64,000 nucleotides of DNA from positions 1,814,660-1,878,659 of the forward strand of contig JAOWCC010000577.1 of NCBI GenBank assembly GCA_030867875.1. The letters run 5' to 3'. How positions within the stretch are numbered: position 1 is the stretch's first letter; the number at the start of each line of letters is the position of its first letter. The stretch comes from Actinernus sp. WN-2022. Taxonomy: Eukaryota > Cnidaria > Anthozoa > Actiniaria > Actinernidae. The notes below the pieces were generated by a model. It did no database searches, was not told where the DNA came from, and worked only from the letters and a program-made list of their open reading frames with translations. The translations under genes were made by a program, and so were the position numbers. This document shows, in pieces, positions 54,001-64,000 of the stretch.

Positions 54001-57000
54001 TTGTACTCACCTGATGAATTATTAATGAGTTTGAGAAAATTAAGATTTATTTTAAAATAGGTATTATATACATTTATAAGATAAACAAACATTACAATTA
54101 AATCTCAAAACCATGATAAATACTAAAATTACTAAAATATTTGCCCTTCACATTTTTAATAACAGCTGAATATTTATTATACACTGGTTAGTTAATAAAT
54201 ATGCTAATCATGTCACAATGATCATTATAACTATACCCGTGTTATAGTATTAATTTATTTTCTGGATTGTGCAGGCGGCCAGTGCATGACTCCCACATGA
54301 CCACAAAAGTCTAGCATTTTCGGAATTTCCTTCAAAATGTCCTGTATTTTAGGAATTTTCAGGCATTAATATTCTGTTACAAATCATTTTACAAATACCT
54401 TGAAGTCCTCTTCTTTTAAAATAAATGAGTCGTGTACAGCCATGCCAGTACCGTTTAAGGATCCTATATAATTAGCATATCAGTTTTATGTAGCTTATCT
54501 TTTTAATACTGGCAGAATATTTTATACAACTTAAGTACTTCAGGTCTGTCCCACATGTTTTCTTGCAGGTATTACCTGAAATTCTTCATGAAGTGCAATC
54601 AAAACTGCCTAAAGAATGCTGGTAACCCAAGAGACATGCGCCGATTCCAGGTTTGTAGCTTAATTTTCATGTAAATTTGAATAATTCAATAGAAATTTGT
54701 CATTTGAAAGAGATTTTAAGAAAAAAATAGTTAGTTCATTTTAAGGCCTAGCGATGAGAATTAGACCTATAGGTTCAGTGTTGCATACCAGAATGTATGC
54801 AGGAAGGCTATACAAATTGTACTGGATATACAATGTCAATCAAAATTTTGTTCTAGTCCTCCTCTCAGGTGTCCATGCAAGTACATTAGCCTAATCATTG
54901 TTTACTAGTTCTCCCTCAGGTGTCGAAGTACATAGTCTAATCATTTTAAGACCCATTATTTCATGATCGGCTCGGTTTTCTTTGTTATTCATAGGGCTTT
55001 ATTGACCCGGGTCAACGGGTCAATATACAGATAAAGCCCTTGCATTTATAATGACCAATGCAAGTTGTGCTCTCAAGCTGACAGTCAGTTCAATGACCCG
55101 ATATGAGAACTCAATTACGATACTTTCACTCACTGCCTCTTTAAGAACGCGAGCCGTCTTATCATTATGGGACGTGATTTTTTTCACAATACTCCAACTG
55201 CAAATGTTAGTGACGTACCTTAACGGCAAAATAATTATTCTATTGTATGAATCAGTGCTTTGTTTAATTTACAAGGGTACGTATTGTTTACTTTTTCTGA
55301 AGGTCAAAGAATTGTTTTCTCATAGGAATAGCTTTGGTAAGAAAACCTCGCCGATCATGAAATAAGGAAGTTAAATACCTCGAACCTCGGTATTTAACTC
55401 TTCCATAAAGCCTGGCCCCCACTGAAAACCTAAATTTTAATAAAATTCCAGGACCCCCATTTTTGTCCACTTGAGTCATTTTTTTAAAGGATGGACCTCC
55501 ATTTCCTATTCATACATATCCATACAGCCATCTTCCATCCCTTGATCCCCACCCTCCATCCCTTGATCCCCACCCTCCTCTGCTTCAACATGGTGATACT
55601 CGTGTCCTTTGCAGGAAATAGTCCCATGCTGACAATAGATCACTTTATGATGAATGAATTGAGCTTATGATTCCATGGGAAACTTAAAAGGCTGTACTGG
55701 ATGGCAAACAATCTGCAAAAACACAGTTTTGGAAAGATTGACAATCAATTGGAGGTGGAAATTTAATAGCATTAACAAACAGCTGGATTTTGCTAATCTA
55801 ACACCACCAATCTTGTACATTGCTAGTCCACTTAAATAAATGAAATTAGATTTTTGCCACCGAGTACAACCATGTGATAACTTTACCTTGGGTAGATGCA
55901 GAGGATGGTACTGTGCTAATTAGCTGAGTGATTGTATCCTAGTGCAAAAACTATTACAACCTAATACAATAAACTTGACATATTGTATATTTATTTAATT
56001 GAAGGGGTGAGTGCAAGAAAGAGTTACGTGATGACAGATCAAATTCTCAATTCTCCCTTACAAAACGAAGAAGATAAAAGGAGAGTTTGGAATTTGATCT
56101 GTCGTCACATACCAGTAACTCTTTCTTGCACTCACTTCTTCCATTATAAGCACAACATAAGCTTACTTTAAAAAAAATCTCAATTCTGAGAGGCTAGGAG
56201 TGCAATATTGTACTTGCAATTACAAATTTAATGACTATCAATCTCTAAATCAAAAACAATTGAAAGCTTCAAAATGAAATCTAAGGGACTGGACATTATT
56301 AATAGATTTGCATTGTGGCTAGCCCAAAAAATTGTGACCCTGCAGTTCTCTGGTCTCACAAAATAATGACCCTCCCCTAAGATAAGCCAATATATATACA
56401 CTGAAACAAAAAAACTCTGCCAAAGACTTATATATATCATATATATATATCCTTTATTTTTCCGTCAAACTTTTTTGAAAGTTGTTGCTTTGGTAGACAC
56501 AAAGAAACATAATAGGCTTTGTTTTTCTTTGTCTTTGACGGTAATGAACTAATATGTTTAACCGTGAAATTCTGGCATTTTGGCCAGCAAGGTTTTGACC
56601 ACACGTCAGTAGCAAGAGCAATAGCAAATTAAAATACAAACCGGTCGCTGGACGCTGTAAATCGACCCAACAAAATTACCGGTTTTTGTATTTTAATTTG
56701 CTATTGCTCTTGCTACTGACGTGTGATCAAAACCTTGCTGGCCAAAATGCCAGAATTTCACGGTTAAACATATTAGTTCATTACCGTCAAAGACAAAGAA
56801 AAACAAAGCCTATTATGTTTCTTTGTGTCTACCAAAGCAACAACTGTCAAAAAAGTTTGACGGAAATATAAAGGATATATATATATGATATATATAAGTC
56901 TTTGGCAGAGTTTTTGTTTCAGTATATATATATATATATATATATAACCTATAAAAGTGGAGCATATACAAATGTGACTCCCCCCTAAATGGGAGCATAA

Positions 57001-60000
57001 AAAATCGTGACCCCCCTACAAATCTAGTAGCCCCCCACCTCTAAATAATGTTTGGTCCCTAAGTAGTATGAAAAAAATGTTCACTGCATGCAGTCCTGTT
57101 TTGGTAGAGGAAGTTTCTTCAAAGTGGTTTGGACTTTTTCATGCAGTACGTGCTGTGGTTATGGCAAAAAAGTACACTGTAAATTCCGATCCTATATTAG
57201 AGCATTACTTGTGCTAATTGTATTTTTATTTTTCTACTATTTCCAAACATTGTCTAAAGATTCAAGTTAACATTGAAGTACAAATAATCATCTGCCTGGA
57301 TTAACTCGTACAATTTTGAATTTAATTTCTTTAACATATGATTTGCTGCTTTTTCTCAGGTGAATGTTTCAACATCACTTGATCCAATGGCTGGAATGTT
57401 AGCCTGTTCAGACAACATGTTTGTACACAACAACTCTAAGCATGGTAGAAGGTCTCGCAGACTGGATTGCACTGATGGCTCTTATGGTAATTCTGACATG
57501 AACTCTTTTCTGGGGGGTGGGGTTAATAGAATTTGAAAAAAGAATGAGGCTGTAGGCCTTTCTGGTTTTAAGAAATGTTATAATTTATTGGTCAAAAATG
57601 AATGTTGATCCTTGATAAGGTTGACGATCACTGAACTACTGTTCCTGTTCCCAGGTCTTGCAAAATTAAGATATCCAGGATTAAGGCAAATCTTTAGTTC
57701 GATTTGGAAACTCGTGGACTACAGTAGATCTGGGATTAAAATTCGCTGTGCCGGCTATATGCGCGACAGCCGCTCAACGTCTTCAAAGAACTAAATGCCC
57801 AGCAGTCTAAAATTTTCGCAAAATGCTTAGCAAAAGCATTCTTTTGCTGGAATCAAACTATTCCATCTTTATACAGAAGCGCTCGGCCGGGGGGGGGGGG
57901 GGGGGTTCTTTAAGGTAAAAAGGGTAGGCAAAAATAGCTTTTACTTGGTCGTCACCCCAGTAAAAACTGGCGGGAAATATCATAGCACGTGAGTTGAAGA
58001 CATTGCGAAGGTTACTGGATACTACTTTCTCAAAACCATAGATAATCCTTGGTTGAAATCCACTGAAATCCACTTTACCGCCTCACTGGTTAGCTCAGTT
58101 GGTAGAGCACGGTCAAGAGTGCGGGAGGTCAGGGGTTCACTGGTTAGCTCAGTTGGTAGAGCACGGTCTAGAGTGCAGGAGGTCAGGGGTTCACTGGTTA
58201 GCTCAGTTGGTAGAGCACGGTCAAGAGTGTGGGAGGTCGAGGGTTCGAATCCCCGCCGCGTCCTTGGGCGGGGACGTTTATAAGCCGTTGGCCTTGTCTA
58301 TTACTTCTAATCAGTATTTGAAGGGGACGTGAAAGAACCTGTTGTACTACTCGAAAAAGAGCAGGGGATTGTCACCCGGTACAGCAGCCTGGCCATTGCA
58401 TTAACCACACACGGCAAGTATTTTTTTACGGGTAACTGGAAAAAAAATTAAAGATGCTTTATTCAAAATTTATCCTATGTGCATATCGAGCACAAAAGAG
58501 CAAATCCAAGAGAGATAGTCTAGCAAATCAAAGTATCAGAAAAGGATATATTATCGCCAGCGAGCCGTGAACAGCTTCGTTGGAAAACAGTTTGAGCAAA
58601 GGGAAATACATATAATACACGCCGTCAGCACAATCTACATTTACCATTCGCACGTAGGAATTGGGGACAGCAGAAGTTTACCTACCATGCGCTATTAGAC
58701 TGGAACTCTTTAGACTCTGAAGTTATACAATCAACTACATTATCAATTTTTAAATCTTACTGGCACATAACTTAATTTCATAATAATCCTTGTTCTATTT
58801 CTATTTTATTTCAACCATTTAACTTTCCTGTTTTCCATTTATTAGTGAAATATATATTTTTAATACAGGACCTCCCTGAAAATCACAAATTGTGAGTGGA
58901 GCTTTCCTGTCAAAATATTATTATTATTATTATTACATACGCTAGCACTAATTTCGTAATATTGCCAAGACAATACTGTGGGTAGATGAGCATTGTCTTT
59001 ACGATCCATGTCTACAGACCAATTTCTGTTATTCCGGCTATTTCAAAGGTCTTTGAACGTTTAATTTTTGACAAGCTTTACGATTATTTTCAGTCAAACA
59101 ATCTCTTAACGGAATGTCAACCCGGATTCCAGGAGCTACACTCAACAGTTACGGCGTTGCTAGAGGCGACCGATGCTTGGTACGGAAGTATTGATAAAAG
59201 TCTTATTAACGCTGTCACATTTCTAGATCCCCCAAAAGCCTTTGACACTGTAGATCATCAAATTCTCCTACAAAAGCTTTCATCGTATGGAATTAAGGGT
59301 GTATCACTACAATGGTTTCGAACCTATCTATATAATAGACAACAAAATTGCTACGTCAATGGTAAGTCCTCTAGTACCAAAGCTGTAACATGTGGCGTCC
59401 CCCATAGTTCTATCTTGGGACCACTATTATTTTTAATTTATATTAACGATTTGCCTAAATGCTTACCCAATGCAACTACTCGAATGTACGCTGACGACAC
59501 GATCCTCACCGGAACCGAACATGACCAGATCCAACACTCAGTTATTGAAAATCTTGAAGAGGTGAGCAGAACACATCTAAGGCAGAGATCATGCTTATAG
59601 GCTCCAAACAAAAGCTACAAGGTCTTCCTTCAGATATGGTGTTTTCGGTTGGTGATGGGGATATCAAAAGGGTGTCGTCGGTTAAGTATCTCGGAATACA
59701 CCTTGACGATTTGCTGTCTTGGAACACTCATATAGAAAAGCTTATAAAAAAAATCGTGCAGCCCGCATACTGACAAATCTCCCATTCCAGACTCATATCG
59801 ATGATCACTTGGGCACCCTCAGTTGGAAAAGGCTCGACAGCCAGAGAGCCACCCAAAAGGCTATCCTAATGTACAAAGCCCTGCACTGTCTAGCTCCCAC
59901 ATACTTGACTAAAAAGTTTGAAAGACGAAACTCGGACTTAAAATCAAATCGGAGAGGTGCGAGTTCCAAAATATAGATGCCACAACCCCGGACTAACTTT

Positions 60001-63000
60001 GGCAAAAAAACGAATTTGCTACAACGGGCCTGAACTTTGGAATTTATTGCCTGAGGATATCAGATTATCTGATACAATTAATATTTTTAGAACTAAACTA
60101 CGTAAACATACACTGTCTTGTAATTACAATCTTATGAGACACGTCAATTCTTTTTACGATTTTAAAATTTTATTTCTAATGTTATAGACCCATTCGAAAA
60201 ATAGCGTCCAATTTAACTAACTATTGTTTAGGCTTGACTAGCCTCGCCTACACGGTCGAAAGCTTTTGTGTGTACTGACTAGCCTCGTGTTCACGTTACC
60301 ATAACAATAGCTTTTTAAATTGGACGCCATTTTTCGAATGGGTCTATGCTATTACTGATGGTTTCTTACGTGTATAAATAAAGTATGTCTTTACACATAG
60401 TCATAGCGAATTTCTGTATAAAGATGGAATAGTTTGAATCCAGCAAAATGATGTTTTTGCTTTAAGCATGATCCGAAAATTTTGGACTGCCGGGCATTTA
60501 GTTTTGAATACGTTGACCGGCTGCCGGGCATATAGGCAAGCTCGGTTTCAGCCGTTGGGGTGTCGTACGTTTCTCCAAAGCCTCACCCCACTAACGGCTG
60601 GGCGCGCAGTCGACACACCATGTCTGTGACGTCATTTGATAAAAAATCACACTTAATGACTGGCTCCGAGGGAAACACTGAGTTTTGCTTCACCGAGATC
60701 CTTGATGTTCCGCGAGACGGAGTCGAGGGGAACATCTATGATCGATGATCGAGGAGAAACAAAACTCACCGATTCCCGAAGGGAGAGTCATTAAGTGATT
60801 TGTTATATAGACACGAGTTTTACTACCTGATCGAGCGAGGTTTGTCGTCTGCTCTTCGGGAAGCTGCTTTTCAACACAAAACGCTGCCAGCGTCACTACG
60901 GCATTTTTGGTATCGTTTTGTGTCTTTCTTGAATCCTTTTTTAGCTACCAATTTCTCTCTCTCGCGCTTGATAAAGATGTAAATTATTTCTTTGGAGCTG
61001 GTTCCATTCTGAATGCTTTCTTTCAACGAAAAATGGTCAGCTTTTGATGAAGATTTAGACGTTTGGTAAATAAATATTTCCTGCCTTTAGCTAGCCAGTG
61101 GCGCGCGTGACAGTCACGATGTGATCACGTCTCGGGGAACATCGTGGATCTCGGGGAAACAAAGCTCAGTGATTCCCTCGAGTCCAGTCATTAAGTGTTT
61201 ATTGTTACATGATTGGGTAATAGGTTCTGGTTGGAGCAACGAAGATTGTAATCTGTGTACATCATTCGTTTTAGTAGTGAAAGATTTCCTAGATATTCCG
61301 GTGCCATATTGTTTATTGAATTAAACCTTGTTGTGGCTAGATAATTTTGTCTTCTTTGCTCCAAATTATCTAAATTTGTCACAGACCTTACGTCATAACC
61401 GGTGTCACAGCTAGTGAATAGTGAATTCGCCCGGCTCCCCGGGGCGAGATCGCTAGTGAATTCGCCCCCCCTACGAAATCTCTAGTGAATTGCATTGGCC
61501 CTTGAGTTTATATCACATGATAACGGGTTAGATTTCACCGTTTGCAACCTGAAATGTTATTGGTTACACAAACAATAGCCTACCCCTAAAACAATACAAA
61601 CCCTAATCTTAAAACAATGGGATTATTTATCAGTGAATTCCAATAGATGGGTTGCACTCAATCCCCAGAGATCAGTATTCAAATGACAAAGGGCATGGCG
61701 GCCATGTTGGTGTACCTAACAAAAGAAGCTAACGAAGAATCTATTGTTAAAGGTACACCAACATGGCCGCCGTGACGTCATGTGCAACCTATCTATAGGA
61801 TACGACATACAGAACAGTGAAATCTAACCGTTTTTAATTAGTACTTGTCAAACTCATTAATAATTCATGAAGCAAAAACAAAGGAAATTAATAAAACAGT
61901 GTCTACTGGAGATTTCGTCCTAATTTACATAAACTTTTGCTTCTATTTTCTCGGCCAAAATAAGTCCTATCGCCAAAATAACTGAAAACAGGACTCTCTA
62001 AATCTAGACGTTTGATAAGTGCGATAACGAATTCGCGTCCGAAGTTTTCAGCTCTAGTTTGTAAATTCTCATAAAGATCGTCCGCTAATTCTTTATCTAG
62101 TACCTAAAATGCGAGAGTACAAACTTTCCACATGTTTTCTTATAACTGATTGAAATCGAACACTGTAAATTTTCACCTTATTTAGAATGTCGGGGGGAAA
62201 ACGCGAACTGATTTAATAGAGAGTTTGACGGGATTTACGTTAGCAGACCCTTGGTTCTCTATCGTAAAAAATAAAGTTAACTTGATAGAATGTTTAAGAC
62301 CCAAAAGCACTATGAATCTTATAATTTATTCTCCTTTTCAGTGGCTCCTTGTATCAAAGCTATTTGTCCAAATGAGGGCTGGACAACAGGTGGAACTAAC
62401 GTCGTAGTCATCGGAGAAAACTTTTTTGATGGTCTGCAAGTCGTGTTTGGTACCTTGATCGTTTGGAGCGAGGTACGTTCGTGCTTTCAATCTCTGTTTG
62501 TCTAACTGATGATATATTTTTCTGCTTCTCGCTCTATTAAATAAACAAGCTTAAAGGACGGTCTCAAGTAGACACAAGTCAATGCAAGTTTCGAAATCAA
62601 CTTGCGCTTACACTTGCGTACAAAACGGAAACCTGCATTGACTTACGTCTACTTGCGAGTCCGTTTGGCCAGGGTTTAACACATCAGTGCTCTGATTGGT
62701 AATTAGCCATGTGTTATTAGAGTACAGATGTACAGATGACGTCACACTGTGTGCTCTGATTGGTTGATAGCCATATGTTATTAGAGTACAGATGACGTCA
62801 CACTGTGTGCTGTGATTGGTCATTAGCCATGTGTTATTAGAGTACAGATGTACAGATGACGTCACACTGTGTGCTCTGATTGGTTGATAGCCATGTTATT
62901 AGAGTACAGATGACGTCACACTGTGTGCTGTGATTGGTCATTAGCCATGTGTTATTAGAGTACAAATGCACAGATGACGTCATGTTTTACACGAAAACAT

Positions 63001-63390
63001 TTCCTCGCCTAATCTTAGCGTATAGTGTATAAATCCCAGACGTTGTTTTGCCGTGGGTATGTCCTCTTATAGATGATGTTAAAACGTGACAAGGACAAAC
63101 ACGCAGTCGAGTGACGTGCTGTTGTCATCACGTTGTGATCTCATCTGTGCACCTATAAGAGGACAGACCCAAAATGTATTTTTGTATTATAAAGTTGTGA
63201 TAAGGTGAACTTTCTCATAAATGCACGATAAACGAAATTTAATTAAAGCCTTTTTATTTTCAGTTTATCACATCTCATGCGATACGTGTCCTGGCACCGC
63301 CCCGCCCTTTAACAGGCTCAGTAAATGTAACCCTCATGTACAGGAACAAGCAATATTGCAAAGCAAATCCGGGCAAGTTTGGTTACCTTG
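50957..63390 (+). CDS. COE/EBF transcription factor (Collier/Olf-1/EBF), 5' part
   Basis: COE proteins are dimeric DNA-binding factors acting in neural and mesodermal differentiation. Ten exons join in phase: 50957-51048, 51166-51325, 51447-51504, 51960-52015, 52514-52587, 52745-52813, 54569-54650, 57360-57486, 62342-62472 and 63264-63390, giving 325 codons before the window ends. Residues ~30-235 are the COE DNA-binding domain. It has the zinc knuckle H142-x3-C146-x2-C149-x5-C155, with HEVMC and SRCCEKKSC on either side of an intron, then [11 protein letters not shown] and [13 protein letters not shown]. The IPT/TIG domain starts at ~241 ([24 protein letters not shown]). The HLH region lies beyond the edge. 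The start is the only ATG between the in-frame stop at 50873 and the conserved domain. Very sure of the family; cnidarians usually have a single COE gene, as far as I recall. Confidence 0.95.
51166..51325 (+). CDS. COE exon 2
   Basis: Acceptor TTAACAG, donor GTACGT. Reads [18 protein letters not shown], then [19 protein letters not shown], almost identical to EBF DNA-binding domain sequence. Residues 31-84. Confidence 0.97.
51447..51504 (+). CDS. COE exon 3
   Basis: Acceptor CCTCTAG, donor [25 protein letters not shown] aligns with the NNGIHYRLQLLYSNG part of EBF. Confidence 0.95.
51960..52015 (+). CDS. COE exon 4
   Basis: Acceptor TTCTCTAG, donor [24 protein letters not shown] matches EBF IRTEQDFYVRLIDSMTKQ. 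Confidence 0.97.
52514..52587 (+). CDS. COE exon 5
   Basis: Acceptor TTTCAAAG, donor [24 protein letters not shown] then THEVMC gives the histidine and first cysteine of the zinc knuckle. Confidence 0.97.
52745..52813 (+). CDS. COE exon 6
   Basis: Acceptor TCCACAAG, donor [25 protein letters not shown] completes the zinc knuckle; ends DPVIVD plus two bases. Confidence 0.97.
52814..54568. other. COE intron 6
   Basis: A/T-rich intron of 1,755 bases; short ORFs on both strands are chance. No repeat family recognised. Confidence 0.5.
54569..54650 (+). CDS. COE exon 7
   Basis: Acceptor TCTTGCAG, donor [24 protein letters not shown] then NPRDMRRFQ is the most conserved stretch of the COE domain. 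Confidence 0.98.
55363..55405. repeat. Short palindrome in COE intron 7
   Basis: GGAAGTTAAATACC and GGTATTTAACTCTTCC pair around a CTCGAACCTC centre. Another short one at 54990-55040 pairs AGGGCTTTAT with ATAAAGCCCT. Confidence 0.6.
56006..56136. repeat. Foldback MITE in COE intron 7
   Basis: GTGAGTGCAAGAAAGAGTTA pairs with TAACTCTTTCTTGCACTCAC; inside, GACAGATCAAATTC pairs with GAATTTGATCTGTC. About 131 bases. Confidence 0.75.
56393..56935. repeat. Near-perfect ~540-bp hairpin in COE intron 7
   Basis: Arms of about 250 bases (left about 56395-56643, right about 56686-56932) pair with only a few differences around a ~40-base centre (GTCGCTGGACGC). The outer ends are TATATA plus CACTGAAACAAAAAAACTC and its complement; mirrored 61-codon frames on opposite strands are by-products. 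The same terminal sequence occurs at 21625. A foldback transposon of unknown superfamily. Confidence 0.85.
57360..57486 (+). CDS. COE exon 8
   Basis: Acceptor TTTCTCAG, donor [24 protein letters not shown] then [18 protein letters not shown], the end of the DNA-binding domain with its basic tail; ends one base into a codon. Confidence 0.97.
58083..58275 (+). repeat. Three 54-bp tandem tRNA-like units (SINE heads)
   Basis: GGTTAGCTCAGTTGGTAGAG (A-box region) repeats three times at a 54-base period. Only the third has a complete B box (GGTTCGAATCC) and a downstream body (CGCCGCGTCCTTGGGCGG). Too short for tRNAs; looks like a SINE 5' end amplified in tandem, in COE intron 8. Confidence 0.8.
58445..58935 (+). 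pseudogene. LINE 3' fragment with (TTA)n tail
   Basis: The frame at about 58620-58760 reads [18 protein letters not shown] and [19 protein letters not shown], a pol C-terminus. A 3' UTR with GACCTCCCTGAAAATCAC follows, ending in the (TTA) repeat at 58916-58934. Confidence 0.7.
58986..60400 (+). pseudogene. 5'-truncated LINE with RT, frameshifted
   Basis: RT motifs are clear from 59010 to 59520: [19 protein letters not shown], then [18 protein letters not shown] (an L-to-P and similar changes), [19 protein letters not shown] (GVPQGS changed to GVPHSS) and [10 protein letters not shown]. After about 59570 the frame shifts several times through [36 protein letters not shown] and [12 protein letters not shown]. 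The altered RT motifs and frameshifts make it inactive. A TA-flanked MITE sits in its 3' UTR, which ends TATAAATAAAG near 60383. Confidence 0.82.
60187..60344. mobile_element. 158-bp TA-flanked MITE in LINE 3' UTR
   Basis: Ends GACCCATTCGAAAAATAGCG and its near-complement GCCATTTTTCGAATGGGTC are inverted (about 30 bases). TA at 60185-60186 and 60345-60346. Tc1/mariner-type duplication. Confidence 0.78.
60560..61205. mobile_element. Foldback repeats (CACTTAATGACTGG ends)
   Basis: CACTTAATGACTGGCTCCGA at 60649 pairs with GAGAGTCATTAAGTG at about 60784 and with TCCAGTCATTAAGTG at about 61185, giving two nested inverted arrangements rich in CGAGG/CTCGG. A short CAGCCGTTGGGG / CCCCACTAACGGCTG hairpin at 60548-60600 resembles the inner arm of 11839-12320. 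Confidence 0.6.
61955..62110. repeat. Dispersed repeat, copy of 48115-48262 family
   Basis: About 150 bases align with 48115-48262 at perhaps 80-85% by eye. A separate hairpin at 61685-61775 pairs GGCGGCCATGTTGGTGTACC with its complement. Confidence 0.65.
62342..62472 (+). CDS. COE exon 9 (IPT domain start)
   Basis: Acceptor CCTTTTCAG, donor [23 protein letters not shown] then [18 protein letters not shown] is nearly identical to EBF IPT/TIG sequence. Confidence 0.98.
62690..62990. repeat. Tandem repeat with CRE and CCAAT boxes, COE intron 9
   Basis: About four to five units of 63-77 bases: GTGCTCTGATTGGT, then AGCCATGTGTTATTAGAGTA, then CAGATGACGTCACACTGT. Each holds a full CRE palindrome (TGACGTCA) and an inverted CCAAT box. 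Between exons 9 and 10. Confidence 0.9.
63058..63172. repeat. Inverted repeat in COE intron 9
   Basis: TGTCCTCTTATAG near 63060 pairs with CTATAAGAGGACA near 63153, with CACGT-containing inner segments; a likely small MITE. Confidence 0.55.
63264..63390 (+). CDS. COE exon 10 (IPT domain)
   Basis: Acceptor TTTTCAG, donor [24 protein letters not shown] then [19 protein letters not shown] continues the IPT fold; ends one base into a codon, so the gene continues past the window. Confidence 0.97.
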
Positions 63391-63483
63391 GTAAGTGCTT
63401 CGTGCAGAAATAGAGCATGTCAATACAGCATTTTAACTAGCACTATTTTTAGTAAAATGCTAAACCGCAATTTCAGATTCAGG

Positions 63484-63640
63484 ACTCATTCGTTTTACTT
63501 GCATCAGCTGCCATGTTAGTGCAATGTTTATAGCTCACCTTACCCAGTAGCCTCGTCTCTGTGTTATAGTTTATTTATGACTCATTCGTTTTACTTGCAT
63601 CAGCTGCCATGTTAGTGCAATGTTTATAGCTCACTTTACC
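63484..63640. repeat. Tandem duplication, about 94-bp period
   Basis: ACTCATTCGTTTTACTTGCA through AATGTTTATAGCTCAC occurs at about 63484 and 63581 in the last visible COE intron. Confidence 0.85.
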
Positions 63641-64000
63641 CAATCGTCTTGTTTCTGTGGAACGAGGGAAAATATTCGGTAATTAAGGTCTAACGAGGCA
63701 TACATTTTCTAATACAACGCCAAGTGAAGCCTAGCCTGCTATGCAGACGTATTTTTTCACTCATAAATTCGAAGAAAAAAAGGAACGTCTGCTTACCCGA
63801 GCGCTTAATTAGTTTCCAATATGCACACCTCATTTTGTTATGGACCAATCAGATGTTACCTTCCATATCCTGGAAAGTGACGTAATGTTGCATTTAAAAG
63901 GATTCAGTCAATACATTTGCCATTGTCCAATCATAGGAGAGTGTTCACTGGCGCGCCAATTCACTAAAATTCTAACAACTGCTTTGATTGGGCAGAAAAA

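Noticed and set aside
58083..58275. Cluster of three tRNA genes
   Set aside because: The units are 54 bases, lack a proper anticodon arm, and only one has a full B box.
61121..61382. Short ORFs near 61.1-61.4 kb as extra COE exons
   Set aside because: No match to COE sequence; exons 8 and 9 already join in phase without missing conserved residues.

Overview
The window is eukaryotic nuclear DNA. It has GT-AG introns, CR1/L2/Jockey-like LINEs, tRNA-derived SINEs, many foldback MITEs and long satellite arrays. The two host genes I recognise are animal-type: the augmin subunit HAUS8 and a Collier/Olf/EBF (COE) transcription factor. With an Academ-like transposon present, an anthozoan cnidarian, probably a stony coral, is my best guess. 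The species is inference; no search was possible.

Layout. 1-3.2 kb: LINE fragments and foldback repeats. 3.2-19.1 kb: the 3' part of HAUS8 on the + strand, eight exons whose phases and splice sites agree. Its introns hold a 13-bp minisatellite (3.8-4.7 kb), a 48-bp minisatellite (10.8-11.75 kb), a 3.2-kb 23-bp satellite (13.6-16.8 kb) and nested transposons. 19.3-21.3 kb: a MITE and an 84/87-bp minisatellite. 23.2-31.3 kb: an Academ-like DNA transposon of about 8.1 kb with roughly 180-bp terminal inverted repeats. Its transposase has a PIN/XPG-like nuclease region and a Cys-rich tail, and is broken by a nested LINE, frameshifts and stop codons. 31.35-32.67 kb: a minus-strand SWIM zinc-finger protein region of unknown role. 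32.7-39.1 kb: MITEs, LINE fragments and a tRNA-derived repeat. 39.2-42.4 kb: a 55-bp satellite whose units nearly all carry a 5' splice-donor consensus and which shows a 1,045-bp higher-order period. 42.8-45.3 kb: small repeats and MITEs. 45.35-49.5 kb: a foldback element of about 4.2 kb with four seemingly identical 576-bp units inside and an hAT-like MITE in one arm. 50.96-63.39 kb and beyond: the COE/EBF gene on the + strand, first ten coding exons (DNA-binding domain, zinc knuckle, start of the IPT domain), running off the right edge. Its introns carry LINEs, a roughly 540-bp hairpin, tandem tRNA-like units and CRE/CCAAT-bearing repeats.

The host genes are unrelated in function (mitotic spindle versus developmental transcription) and nothing suggests co-regulation. 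The long reading frames over the satellites (some above 1,000 residues) are repeat artefacts in my judgement. The most notable items are the Academ-like element with its LINE, the donor-bearing satellite, the hairpin-bounded 576-bp array, and the nested insertions whose target-site duplications can be read directly.
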